A DNA stretch of 64,000 nt from Chitinophaga pinensis (GCA_943329075.2 CALQCM020000019.1:1-64000); one strand, 5' to 3'; positions 9,255 through 17,099 are shown, counted from the first letter of the stretch. Made by a program: numbers and translations. The notes: a model not told the origin generated them from the sequence alone.

Positions 9255-10139
9255 ATGGACAGCACGATCCGCACCGCTTACGAAATCGATATCGAAGACG
9301 TCGAATACATCCGCCACGGCGACAAGCCGCTGCTGGCGCGCGTTTACAAGCCGCGCGGCGCCGGGCCGTTTCCGCTGGCGGTTGAAATACACGGCGGCGC
9401 GTGGTGCCGCTCCGATCGTCTGCAGGACGCCGTGCTGCACGAGATCGTCGCCAAAAGCGGCATCGTCGTCGCGGCGGTCGATTTCCGCATGCCGCCCGAT
9501 GCGGCCTACCCCGCGTCGATTGCCGACATCAATTTCGCGATCCGCTGGTTCAAGGCCAAGGCCGCGCGCTTCAACGTCGATGCGAAACGCGTTGCCATCC
9601 TGGGCAGTTCAAGCGGCGGCCACCAGGCCATGCTCGCTGCGCTGCGCCCGCACGATCCGCGCTACACCGCGCTGCCAATCAGCGACGTCGCCAACATCGA
9701 TGCGAGTGTCAATTGCGCCGTACTGTACTGGCCGGTGATCGATCCGCTCGGTCGTTATGAATATGCCAAGAATCTCAAGGCCGCGGGCCAGCCCTATCCG
9801 CCGCTGGTCGATCGCGTGCTACCCGATCATGACCGCTACTGGCAAACCGAAGACGCGATGTCCGAAGGCAGCCCGGCGCGCATCATGGAGCGCGGCGAAA
9901 AGACCGCGCTGCCGCCGGTGCTCTATCTGCAGGGCACGACGGACGTCGCGCATCCGCGGCCGAATCTTGACCGTTTCGTCGCCGCCTATCGCAAGGCCGG
10001 CGGCCGCCTCGATCTGCAACTCTTCGAGGGCGAAGGCGAAGGCTTTTTCATTTACCGGCCCGACACGCCGGTGGCCTCCGATGCCTTCAGAAAAATCGTG
10101 GCCTTCCTGCAGCGCGAACTCGCGGGCCATGGCGGCTGA
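9255..10139 (+). CDS. Alpha/beta hydrolase, esterase-like
   Basis: The 294-residue product has an oxyanion-hole HGG (46-48 in VEIHGGAW), a nucleophile elbow GSSSGG (Ser119) and an acidic LQGTTDVAHP segment, as in the hormone-sensitive lipase group. The region that usually carries the catalytic His reads GEGEGFF, with no His. No signal peptide is seen. The ATG at 9255 is preferred for GGAG at 9243-9246; an upstream extension would run into the inverted repeat. It precedes a Bug receptor gene by 60 bases. Confidence 0.8.
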   Translation: MDSTIRTAYEIDIEDVEYIRHGDKPLLARVYKPRGAGPFPLAVEIHGGAWCRSDRLQDAVLHEIVAKSGIVVAAVDFRMPPDAAYPASIADINFAIRWFKAKAARFNVDAKRVAILGSSSGGHQAMLAALRPHDPRYTALPISDVANIDASVNCAVLYWPVIDPLGRYEYAKNLKAAGQPYPPLVDRVLPDHDRYWQTEDAMSEGSPARIMERGEKTALPPVLYLQGTTDVAHPRPNLDRFVAAYRKAGGRLDLQLFEGEGEGFFIYRPDTPVASDAFRKIVAFLQRELAGHGG

Positions 10140-10199
10140 CTCGCAACCCGCACCCCATCGACGACAGGCCGCAACGTAACCGGTTCCACAAGGAAGACC

Positions 10200-11186
10200 A
10201 TGCCGACCAAACACATCGTGCGCAGCGCCGCCTTGATCGCCGCCACCACCTGCGTCGCGGCGTCTGCGGTCGCGGCGGAAGCAGACTATCCGGTCAAGCC
10301 GATCCGCTTCGTGATCGCCAATCTCGCCGGCGGAACATCTGACATCCTCGCGCGCGTGATCGGCGCCAAACTGTCGGATACCTGGAAACAACAGGTGATC
10401 GTCGACAACCGCCCCGGGGCGAGCGGGCTGATCGGCAATGAAATCGTCGCGAAGTCAGCACCCGACGGTTACACCTTCCTCGTTGCCGATCTCGGCAGCA
10501 CCACCATCACCGCCCTCACCCACGGCAAGGGTGCAGTCGATCTGCAACGCGATTTTTCGCCGGTCACCATCATCTCCTACTCGCCGCACCTGTTTTGCGT
10601 GCACCCGAGCGTGCCGGCCGCCAACGTCAAGCAGTTCATCGCGCTGGCGAAAAAGCAGCCGGGGAAATTTAATTTCGCTACTGCCGGTCAAACCACCGCG
10701 CCGCATTTCTCCGGCATGCTATTTGAGCACCTCACCGGCGTGCGCTGGGAATACATCCCGGGCAAAGGCGGCGCGCAGGCCGTACTCGACGTGGCCTCGG
10801 GCCAGGCCGACGTGCTGTTCAACGGCATGCTCGCGACGGTCGCCTATGTCAAAAGCGGGCGGCTGAAACTGCTGGCAGTGTCCAGCGAGAAACGCAATGC
10901 AGCGCTGCCCGACACACCGACGATTCTTGAGTCGGGCGTGCCCGATTTCATCACCGGTTCGTGGCAGGGCATCATTGCCCCGGGCAAGACACCACCGGAA
11001 ATCGTCGCCAAAATGCATGCCGAAACACGCCGCATACTGTTTACGGCGGAAGTCAAAGAAAAACTCTCGGGCCAGGGTGCCGAGCCGATGGGCTCGACGC
11101 CGGCTGAGACGGCGGAGTTCATGCGCCGCGAACGTGAGCGCTGGAGCAACCTGCTCCGTGTGACGGGTAACAAGGCAGCGCAATGA
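10200..11186 (+). CDS. Bug/TctC-family periplasmic binding protein (1)
   Basis: The 328-residue product has a Sec signal peptide (ALIAATTCVAASAVAAEA) followed by the family fold. The ligand-loop region reads FVIANLAGGTSDILARV, with AGG in place of the commoner PGG, then VIVDNRPGASG, PDGYTFLV and a C-terminal TPAETAEFM segment. Bug proteins (Bordetella uptake gene, TctC type) bind small carboxylates or amides in the periplasm for tripartite tricarboxylate transporters or for signalling. Its likely partners are the TPP enzyme and hydrolase upstream. GGAAG lies just ahead of the ATG. Confidence 0.92.
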   Translation: MPTKHIVRSAALIAATTCVAASAVAAEADYPVKPIRFVIANLAGGTSDILARVIGAKLSDTWKQQVIVDNRPGASGLIGNEIVAKSAPDGYTFLVADLGSTTITALTHGKGAVDLQRDFSPVTIISYSPHLFCVHPSVPAANVKQFIALAKKQPGKFNFATAGQTTAPHFSGMLFEHLTGVRWEYIPGKGGAQAVLDVASGQADVLFNGMLATVAYVKSGRLKLLAVSSEKRNAALPDTPTILESGVPDFITGSWQGIIAPGKTPPEIVAKMHAETRRILFTAEVKEKLSGQGAEPMGSTPAETAEFMRRERERWSNLLRVTGNKAAQ

Positions 11187-11203
11187 AGAACAAACGGGAA
11201 CAA

Positions 11204-11228
11204 CCCGCAGTTAACAAATAACTGCGGG
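11204..11228. terminator. Hairpin between convergent Bug and NnrU genes
   Basis: A perfect 10-bp stem (CCCGCAGTTA, loop ACAAA, TAACTGCGGG) lies in the 55-base gap between convergent genes. There is no clear T-run, so termination is inferred from position. Confidence 0.5.
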
Positions 11229-11241
11229 CAGCCTGCCGCAC

Positions 11242-11820
11242 TCACGCAAACGGCGCCACACCGATCAAGTACTTGTGCAACCCGAATGCAAATGCTACCC
11301 ACAACACTGTCCCCGCCGCCACCGCAATCAGCGTGCGTGACGCCTTGCCTGACGGATAGGTCGTGCCGGCCACACGATCGCGCCTGCGCGAAACAATGAA
11401 ATCGGCAACCGCCCACGCCAGAAAAGCACCGAACAGGATCACGTCGGCGACGCGCCCGTTGCACAGCAGGTGCGCAAAGGCCCACAGCTTGACACCTGCA
11501 ATCATCGGATGGCCGACCGCCGCCTTGATCTGGTTGCCCGGCACGTAGGCCGCCGCCAGCAACACGAAGGCCAGCAGGACAAGCTGGCCGGCGAAGTGAC
11601 TCATGGACGGCGGCGGGTTGTAGAGCACGGCAGAATCCAGACGGGCCTGTCCGTAGCCGACGGCGATCAGCGCGAAGCCGGCGATCGAAACCAGGGAATA
11701 GAGGCTCTTCCACGGATTCGCGCCGATGCGGGTGATGGTGCGACTGCGCCAGCCATCGGCGAAGATGCGCACCGAGTGGGTGGCGAGAAAAATGATGAGT
11801 CCGAGGATCATGTACGTCAT
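11242..11820 (-). CDS. NnrU-family integral membrane protein
   Basis: The 192-residue product has about five membrane helices. It carries the family pattern in FLATHSVRIF, IAVGYGQAR and the GNQIKAAVGHPMIAGVKLWA block, followed by HLLCNGRVADVILFG. NnrU relatives include denitrification-associated and isoprenoid-type methyltransferase-like membrane proteins. Nothing nearby belongs to denitrification, so the role is open. It is monocistronic by spacing. Confidence 0.82.
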   Translation of the reverse strand: MTYMILGLIIFLATHSVRIFADGWRSRTITRIGANPWKSLYSLVSIAGFALIAVGYGQARLDSAVLYNPPPSMSHFAGQLVLLAFVLLAAAYVPGNQIKAAVGHPMIAGVKLWAFAHLLCNGRVADVILFGAFLAWAVADFIVSRRRDRVAGTTYPSGKASRTLIAVAAGTVLWVAFAFGLHKYLIGVAPFA

Positions 11821-11916
11821 GGTGATTTACCTTTCTTGAAACTGGTTGCGGCAATATACCCGTCACCCCCACCCGGCCCCTCGCTTCGCTCTCCCCGCCT
11901 TGCGGGCTAAGGGAGT

Positions 11917-12408
11917 TTAGTAGATTCCTAGCGCGAGGCCCGCGGCCAGCGCCGCCGCGATTTCCTCACAGCGCTTCAAATCTTCCTCTGCAATCGTCTT
12001 GCGCGCCAGTATCGCCTCCGGCGTCTGCGCCTTGGTGCAGACAATCAGCGGCTCGGCGATCGCCTTCAGCCGCCAGCCGGTGGCAATACGCGCGATCTGG
12101 CGCGCGGCATTTTCACCATCGCTGCCGGCGCAGATCAGCGTGGCATAGGGCCGCGCGTTGATGCGCTCGAGCGCGGCGTAGTAAGTGCGGTCGAAAAAAT
12201 CCTTCATGATTCCGGATATCGCCGCCAGATTTTCCGGCGTGGCGAAGATGTAGCCGTCGGCGGCGAGCAGGTCATCGCCATTGGCGTCTGATGCGCGCTT
12301 CAGCATCACGTTCACGCCGGCTTCGCTGCGCGCGCCGTGCGCCGCAGCTTCGGCCATCTGGCGCGTGCCGCCGGTCAGCGAGTGATAAACGATCAATAGC
12401 GTTTTCAT
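11917..12408 (-). CDS. Flavodoxin-like / NADPH-dependent FMN reductase-type protein
   Basis: The 163-residue product starts LLIVYHSLTGGTRQMAEAAA, a flavodoxin-type FMN phosphate loop. YIFATPENLAAISGIMKDFF follows, corresponding to the second flavin loop. It probably transfers electrons or reduces small quinones. The ATG at 12408 begins the fold directly; no ribosome-binding site is evident, and the upstream frame overlaps the LysR gene. It is 10 bases downstream of LysR on the same strand. Confidence 0.83.
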   Translation of the reverse strand: MKTLLIVYHSLTGGTRQMAEAAAHGARSEAGVNVMLKRASDANGDDLLAADGYIFATPENLAAISGIMKDFFDRTYYAALERINARPYATLICAGSDGENAARQIARIATGWRLKAIAEPLIVCTKAQTPEAILARKTIAEEDLKRCEEIAAALAAGLALGIY

Positions 12409-12418
12409 CGCGGAGGTT

Positions 12419-13405
12419 TTAGCACAGATCGGCGGTGGCCAAGGGCGCCTCGCGCGCGAGCTTCGCACGGTCGATATCGCCGCCTTCGATGCATTGGCGG
12501 ATCAGTGTGGTGTCGATATGCGGCGCCACCAGCGCGACAAAGGCGAGCGCCTGGCGGCTCAGATAAGCGTGACGCTGCACCACCAGATTGAGCACGCTCG
12601 GCTTGAATAAATGCCCGGCGTCCATCGCGACAAGACCACGATCGCGCGCCGGATCGACGGCGATGCGCGCCAGCACGGCGATACCCATGCCGATTTCGAC
12701 ATAGGTTTTGCTGACGTCGGCGTCGATCGCGCTGCAGACGATACGCGGCTTGAGGCCGGCGCGGGCGAAGGCGTCGTCGACGATGCGCCGCCCGCTGTAG
12801 GGCTCGGAATAGGCGACCAGCGGAAAGGCGGCGATTTTTTTCAGCGTCAGGCTTTTTTCGCGTGTCAGCGGGTGGCCGCGCGGCGCGATCACGCAGCGCG
12901 CGAGGCGGTAGGCGGGAATGGTGACAATCTCGCCCGCCACCTTGTCGCCGACGGTGGTGATGCCGATGTCGGCATCACCCGAAGCGACGAGTTCGCAACA
13001 GCGCACCGGATCGCCCTGGCGCAGCGTTAGCATGACGCCGGGGAAACGCGCGGCGAAGGTCTTCATCACGCGCGGCAGCGCGTAGCGCGCGTGCAGGTGC
13101 GTGGTGGCGATCTTCAGTTCGCCGCTGTCCGCAACCGCCTCACTGCGGCCGAGTTCGGCGAGGTTCTTCGCGTCGCGCAGCATGCGCTGGCCGATGTGCA
13201 GGATCTCCTCGCCCTTGGGCGTCAGCCCGACCACCTTGTTGCGCGTGCGCGCGAAGACGCGCACGCCGAGCGCGCGCTCCAAATCCTGGATCTGCCGGCT
13301 CAGCGTCGGTTGCGAGCGGTCGAGCGCGGCGGCGGCGGCGGAAATATTGAAGCCGGCGCGCACGATTGCCGCCACCGCCTCGATCTGTTCGAGGTTCAGC
13401 GCCAC
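12419..13405 (-). CDS. LysR-type regulator, CysB-like
   Basis: The 328-residue product has an N-terminal winged helix (FNISAAAAALDRSQPTLSRQ then DLERALGVRVFARTRNKVVG) whose wording resembles the CysB/Cbl group. A periplasmic-binding-like effector domain follows (ATTHLHARYALPRVMKTFA, GDADIGITTVGD, YSGRRIVDDAFARAG). It is divergent from the UGSC selenoprotein gene at 13509 with only 103 bases between. The standard LysR arrangement therefore predicts control of that unit. A CysB-like sensor would fit a sulfur or selenium theme, but that is inference. Confidence 0.9.
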   Translation of the reverse strand: MALNLEQIEAVAAIVRAGFNISAAAAALDRSQPTLSRQIQDLERALGVRVFARTRNKVVGLTPKGEEILHIGQRMLRDAKNLAELGRSEAVADSGELKIATTHLHARYALPRVMKTFAARFPGVMLTLRQGDPVRCCELVASGDADIGITTVGDKVAGEIVTIPAYRLARCVIAPRGHPLTREKSLTLKKIAAFPLVAYSEPYSGRRIVDDAFARAGLKPRIVCSAIDADVSKTYVEIGMGIAVLARIAVDPARDRGLVAMDAGHLFKPSVLNLVVQRHAYLSRQALAFVALVAPHIDTTLIRQCIEGGDIDRAKLAREAPLATADLC

Positions 13406-13428
13406 TTTCGCCTGCTATGTGAATTCTG

Positions 13429-13450
13429 CATGGCAGTATGTTATGCCATG
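13429..13450. promoter_or_regulatory. Candidate LysR operator (inverted repeat)
   Basis: CATGGCA (13429-13435) and TGCCATG (13444-13450) are perfect inverted arms around an 8-base spacer. The site lies in the intergenic region shared by LysR and the UGSC gene, ending two bases before a -35-like hexamer. Confidence 0.5.
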
Positions 13451-13452
13451 TC

Positions 13453-13481
13453 TTGACTAAATAGCGGGCGCCTCGCAGGAT
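13453..13481 (+). promoter_or_regulatory. Sigma70-like promoter of the split UGSC unit
   Basis: TTGACT (13453-13458) and CAGGAT (13476-13481) are separated by 17 bases. The -35 is strong and the -10 weak, as expected for an activated promoter. It would give a leader of about 20 bases before the ATG at 13509. Confidence 0.45.
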
Positions 13482-13508
13482 GCCGGTTCTACTTGTGAGG
13501 AGAAATCC

Positions 13509-14156
13509 ATGTCAGCCCTCGAACTGCAGATGGTCTCGCCGCTGGCGGTCTATCTCGATGAAATCACCAGCGGGAGCAACCTCGCGCCGCGCCCGGCCTC
13601 GCTGGACGGCAAGGTGCTTGGCCTCTTGCCGAACTGGCGCCCGTCGGCCATCCACATTCTGAAGTCGCTCGGTGAGTTGCTCGCCGAACGCTACAAATTA
13701 AAAGCCATTGAAATGGCACAGCCGATGCGCGAACTGCCGCTGCGCGCCGGCAAGCTGCTCGACCCGATGCAGGAACAGCTCGACTCGATGGTCGGGCGGG
13801 TTGACGTCGCACTCGTCGCCAGCGGCGACTGAGGGTCGTGCACGACGTGGTGTAGCCACGTCACACCAGCCCTCGAACTGCGCGGCATCCCCGCGGTGAT
13901 GATCGTCACCGACACCTTCTCGAAATTCGCGCGCCGCATGTCGGCAACGCAGGATTTTCCGTACGTTGTGATTGCCGAGACACCGAACCCGATCCGCCAG
14001 TTGGAACACGACGTCTTACGCGCGCGCGCCGAGGCAATGATCCAGAGCGTGATCGACGGGCTTACACTGCCGCCCGCTGAAATCGAAAAGCGCACGGCGC
14101 ACCTCGTCAAACAACTCAATCCGCAGGGCGTGCCGCGCTCTTCGGTGCCGGTCTAG
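13509..14156 (+). CDS. UGSC-family selenoprotein, stand-alone (Sec108)
   Basis: The frame from the ATG at 13509 crosses a TGA at 13830-13832 and stays open to 14156, giving 215 residues with Sec at 108. The flanks read ALVASGD-U-GSCTTWCSHVTP. The N-terminal part aligns with the fused protein at 12-1763 (LAPR..LDGK, VDVALVASGD before Sec). After Sec come GIPAVMIVTDTFSKFARRM and a C-terminal helical part ending near LVKQLNPQGVP. AGGAG at 13498-13502 supports the start. A divergent LysR lies upstream and the large-domain protein downstream. The function is unknown; a redox role for the Sec and the Cys three residues later is inferred. If the TGA were a true stop, neither fragment would contain an intact motif. 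Confidence 0.83.
13830..13866 (+). promoter_or_regulatory. Second SECIS-like hairpin after the in-frame UGA
   Basis: A perfect 7-bp stem pairs GACGTGG (13844-13850) with CCACGTC (13856-13862) around the loop TGTAG. A lower GTG/CAC pairing (13838-13840 with 13864-13866) lies below an internal loop. The loop G at 13852 is 19 bases from the UGA. GU again occupies loop positions 2-3, as in the hairpin at 340-373, although the stems differ in sequence. Confidence 0.72.
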
Positions 14157-14166
14157 GTGTTAATCG

Positions 14167-14190
14167 AACAAGGGGGCGAGCCCCCTTGTT
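14167..14190 (+). terminator. Terminator-like hairpin between the UGSC and large-domain genes
   Basis: A 10-bp stem (AACAAGGGGG, loop CGAG, CCCCCTTGTT) is continued by TAT. The GC core followed by TTGTTTAT resembles an intrinsic terminator. It lies 11 bases after the UGSC stop, so the next gene would be expressed by read-through or from its own start. Confidence 0.6.
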
Positions 14191-14207
14191 TATCCCCCGA
14201 TGTCAGA

Positions 14208-14247
14208 AGAAGCTCAAAGTGAATAAAAGCACTTGATCAGAGCTTCT
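14208..14247 (+). promoter_or_regulatory. Leader hairpin directly upstream of the large-domain gene
   Basis: AGAAGCTC (14208-14215) pairs with GAGCTTCT (14240-14247). An inner AAGTG/CACTT pair (14217-14221, 14230-14234) extends the stem. It ends three bases before the AGGAGAA ribosome-binding site, so it could gate translation or stabilise the mRNA. Confidence 0.45.
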
Positions 14248-14261
14248 GCAGGAGAACTCAT

Positions 14262-15281
14262 ATGACACAAGCCGAAGTCAGACTCGAAGGCGATTCGATC
14301 GCCGAACTCCTCACGCGCGGTTACGAATACGCCTACGAACAGGGCTGGACCGACGGGCTGCCGATCATTCCGGCCACTGCCGACGCATTGAAACAATTCG
14401 TCGCCGCCTCCGGCCGCAAGGCGACCGATCTGATCGCCGTGCTGCCGCCGCGCAAGGGCCAGGCCACGGTCGAAGCGATTGCGGTGAACGCCGTGATGGC
14501 GGGCTGCAAGGCCGAATACATGCCGGTGGTGATCGCCGCCATCGAAGGCATCAGCGACCCGACTTACCCGCTCGAACTCATGCAGGTGACGACCAACCCG
14601 ATGACGCCGTTTTTCCTCGTCAACGGGCCGGTGCGCGACCAACTCGACATCAACTACGGCACCGGTTGCCTCGGCCCGGGCTGGCGCGCCAACTCGACCA
14701 TCGGCCGCGCCGTGCGTCTGACGCTGATCAATGTTGGCGGCGCGCTGCCCGGCGTGTATTCGAAAACGAGTTTCGGTTCGCCGCTCAGATATTCTTACAT
14801 CTGCGCCGAGAACGAGGCGGAAAATCCGTGGACGCCGTTTCACGTCGACCGCGGTTTCCAAAAAGACGACAGCGTGGTCACCGCATTCAAGGCCTCGAAC
14901 TTCTGCAACATCTCCGGCGGCGAAGGGGTGGGCCCCGAAGAAATCCTGCGCCAGATCGCCACCAACATGCCGCCGATGTACGGCGGCGGTGACGGTGTGC
15001 TGTTGCTGCTCGGCGTGAACCACGCGCAATCGCTGCATGAAGCGGGACTCACCAAGCGCGATATTCAACAGCAGCTGTGGGAACTCGCGCGGCTGCCGAT
15101 CTCGCATTTCGCCGAAGCGTTTTCGAGCACCGAACGCAAGGCAGGGCGCGGTGATGACAAGACCGTGTGGCGTGCGGCGAAGCCCGAGGAAATTTATGTT
15201 GCGGTGGCCGGTGGACCCGGGCCGCAGAATGTTTACATCGGCGCGGGCATGCCGCAATCGCGGCTGGTTAAAGCCACCTGA
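14262..15281 (+). CDS. Large-domain partner of the UGSC selenoprotein
   Basis: The 339-residue product matches residues from about 200 onward of the fused protein at 12-1763. Shared blocks are GWTDGLPIIP, AVNAVMAGCKAEYMP, NGPVRDQLDINYGTG, NSTIGRAVRLTLINVGG and CAEN. It has no signal peptide and no membrane helices that I can see. The conserved Cys in VMAGC is the clearest candidate active residue. Since one locus fuses this domain to a UGSC domain and here it is the neighbour, the two proteins very likely work together. The chemistry is unknown. AGGAG lies 8 bases before the ATG. Confidence 0.82.
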   Translation: MTQAEVRLEGDSIAELLTRGYEYAYEQGWTDGLPIIPATADALKQFVAASGRKATDLIAVLPPRKGQATVEAIAVNAVMAGCKAEYMPVVIAAIEGISDPTYPLELMQVTTNPMTPFFLVNGPVRDQLDINYGTGCLGPGWRANSTIGRAVRLTLINVGGALPGVYSKTSFGSPLRYSYICAENEAENPWTPFHVDRGFQKDDSVVTAFKASNFCNISGGEGVGPEEILRQIATNMPPMYGGGDGVLLLLGVNHAQSLHEAGLTKRDIQQQLWELARLPISHFAEAFSSTERKAGRGDDKTVWRAAKPEEIYVAVAGGPGPQNVYIGAGMPQSRLVKAT

Positions 15282-15283
15282 CC

Positions 15284-15362
15284 GTAGCCCGGAAGGAGCA
15301 ACGCGTATTCCGGGGTTCTGCGTACGCCCGTCCCGGAATGCGCTGCGCTCCTTCCGGGCTAC
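15284..15362. repeat. REP-like inverted repeat (GTAGCCCGGAAGGAGC type)
   Basis: The outer arms GTAGCCCGGAAGGAGC (15284-15299) and GCTCCTTCCGGGCTAC (15347-15362) are perfect complements. An imperfect inner part (ATTCCGGG with CCCGGAAT) continues the stem. It starts three bases after a stop codon between convergent genes, so it may also end transcription. It differs in sequence from the element at 9125-9210. Confidence 0.82.
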
Positions 15363-15380
15363 AAACCAGTTACGCTGGAA

Positions 15381-15779
15381 TTATTCGCTGCGCTTGAAGC
15401 GCTCGACCTCACGCCGTTCGCGTTTGGTCGGGCGGCCCTTGCCCTCGCGCTCGCCCCATACGCCCGCCTGCGCGCGGCGGTCGGCGATCTGCGCCACGCG
15501 TTTAGCGATGCTGTCGTCGGTTTCCTTGTAGAGCGTGCGCGCGATTTCGGCCGAGCCGCGCTTCTCCGACAACGCCGTTACCGCCACAATCCATTCGTAT
15601 TCGGCAATGCGAATGGTCAGCGTGTCGCCGATCTTCACTTCCTTGGCGACCTTGACGCGATCGTCGTTGAGCCGCACCTTGCCGCCGGCAACCGCCGTTT
15701 GCGCGAGACTGCGCGTTTTGTAGAAGCGCGCCGCCCACAACCATTTATCGACGCGCACGCCGCGCGCGTTTTCGTTCAC
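15381..15779 (-). CDS. hslR: Hsp15-like ribosome-associated S4-domain protein
   Basis: The 132-residue product has an S4 RNA-binding domain (VRVDKWLWAARFYKTRSLAQ, GKVRLNDDRVK) and a basic C-terminus (GKGRPTKRERREVERFKRSE), as in Hsp15. Hsp15 rescues stalled 50S subunits carrying nascent chain-tRNA after heat stress. The start is GTG, overlapping the stop of the hydrolase gene (GTGA), which implies coupling. Confidence 0.9.
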   Translation of the reverse strand: MNENARGVRVDKWLWAARFYKTRSLAQTAVAGGKVRLNDDRVKVAKEVKIGDTLTIRIAEYEWIVAVTALSEKRGSAEIARTLYKETDDSIAKRVAQIADRRAQAGVWGEREGKGRPTKRERREVERFKRSE

Positions 15780-16972
15780 GGCTTCAACTTATCGACCAGC
15801 CAGTCCCACATATACGCAGTAGCGATGCTGACGTTGTCGAGCTGGCAGTGGTGGTAGCCGCCTTCGGCGCGCGTGAAAACTTTCAGCGTTTTGTCTTTCG
15901 AGCCGCAGGCGTTGATGGCGGCCTGCGCATCTTCGAATGGCACCTGCTGGTCGCCCTCGCCGTGCACCAGCAGAAACGGACATTTCATTTTCTGGATCAC
16001 GCCGTCGAGATTGAAGCCTTCGAGTTTCACCAGCGCTTCGGGGCGGTCTTTGGCGCCGAACACCCACTGCAGATGCAGCGTCGGCACCGACAGTGAAATC
16101 TTCTGCCCGCCTTCCATTTTGGCGATGCGGTTCTTCCATTTCTGACAGTAGTTCCACTCCGCGCCCCAGGCAATGCAGCAGGCGAAGCGATGATCCATCG
16201 AAGCGGCGCGCGGCGCGTAATAGCCGCCGAGTGAGAGCGCCATGATGCCGATGCGTTGCGGATCGAATTCGGGGCGCGCGGCGAGATAGTCGTAGGCGGC
16301 GCCGGCGTGGCGTTCGGTTTCATGATGCAGCACGAGGTTGCGGAAGCGCCGCGCCTCACCGTTGCCCGGCCCGTCGAGCACCAGACAGGAAATACCGCGC
16401 GCCGCGAGATCCGGGATGCCCTTGAAGTACTGGATCTCCTTGGTCACGTCGAAGCCGTCGAGGAACACCATGACCGGCCCTTTGCCCGTGCGCCCCGGCA
16501 GCGGGTCGGCGTGCACGAGTATGCCCGGCAGACTCACACCTTCATAGGGCACTTCGACGTGCTCGATTTTCGGATGCGTCATCAGGCTCGCCGCTTTTTT
16601 GAAGCAATCGACAGCGCGTTTGTAGGCGGCCTGGCTGGCATCGGTTTTCGGATGCACGAAACGTTCGCCGACCTGATAGTAATGCGCGGCGCGGCGCAGA
16701 TAGCCGGCGGCGGTCAGCGCATGGCCTTTGGCCGCTTCGGCGTGGCCGATCGCTTCGATGCGCTCGGCCTCCCCCGACCACTCGTTGAACCACGCGGCAT
16801 CGTCATCGGGCGCCTTGCCTTTCAAGCGCAGGCCGATGCGGTTGATCTCGTCGATCTCGGCGCCGCCCCAGGGCGCGCCGGAGAGCGCGATCAGAAGCCC
16901 GTGGCACCAGCGATAGTTGCCGGGAAAATAATTAAACGCGAGATCGCCGTCAGGGAGATTCGAACCGGGCAT
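15776..16972 (-). CDS. Alpha/beta hydrolase, FrsA / dihydropseudooxynicotine hydrolase-like
   Basis: The 398-residue product has an N-terminal helical part (SGAPWGG, WFNEW, AGYLRRAAHYYQ) seen in C-C bond hydrolases of this group. A hydrolase domain follows with Ser247 in GIMALSLGGYYAP, Asp342 in HGEGDQQVPF and His375/376 in GGYHHC, so a full catalytic triad is present. The relatives suggest hydrolysis of a ketone C-C or ester bond in a breakdown pathway; the substrate is unknown. It is preceded by a REP-like repeat and a Bug receptor gene on the same strand. Confidence 0.83.
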   Translation of the reverse strand: MPGSNLPDGDLAFNYFPGNYRWCHGLLIALSGAPWGGAEIDEINRIGLRLKGKAPDDDAAWFNEWSGEAERIEAIGHAEAAKGHALTAAGYLRRAAHYYQVGERFVHPKTDASQAAYKRAVDCFKKAASLMTHPKIEHVEVPYEGVSLPGILVHADPLPGRTGKGPVMVFLDGFDVTKEIQYFKGIPDLAARGISCLVLDGPGNGEARRFRNLVLHHETERHAGAAYDYLAARPEFDPQRIGIMALSLGGYYAPRAASMDHRFACCIAWGAEWNYCQKWKNRIAKMEGGQKISLSVPTLHLQWVFGAKDRPEALVKLEGFNLDGVIQKMKCPFLLVHGEGDQQVPFEDAQAAINACGSKDKTLKVFTRAEGGYHHCQLDNVSIATAYMWDWLVDKLKP

Positions 16973-17008
16973 TGTTGCTCCTTACAGATCAGTGTCATCA
17001 AAAATAAC

Positions 17009-17088
17009 GTCATTCCCGCGAAAGCGGGAATCCAGTAATTTGTCCAAATCAGGTTCTTCCGCTGGACTCCAGCTTTCGCGGGAGTGAC
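17009..17088. repeat. Inverted repeat with ATTCCCGCGAAAGCGGGAAT core
   Basis: The arm at 17009-17035 (GTCATTCCCGCGAAAGCGGG...) is the imperfect inverse of 17062-17088 (CTGGACTCCAGCTTTCGCGG...). Each arm also folds on itself through CCCGCGAAAGCGGG. Such dRS3/REP-type repeats are common between genes in Betaproteobacteria. Confidence 0.8.
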
Positions 17089-17099
17089 AACGCTTGTTC

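Noticed and set aside
11861..11911. Possible half of a repeat element upstream of NnrU
   Set aside because: Only one arm is visible (CCCTCGCTTCGCTCTCCCCG); no matching inverse lies nearby.
13896..14156. Separate small gene starting at the ATG at 13896
   Set aside because: It is in frame with the upstream UGSC frame and lacks a ribosome-binding site; it is the C-terminal part of the selenoprotein.
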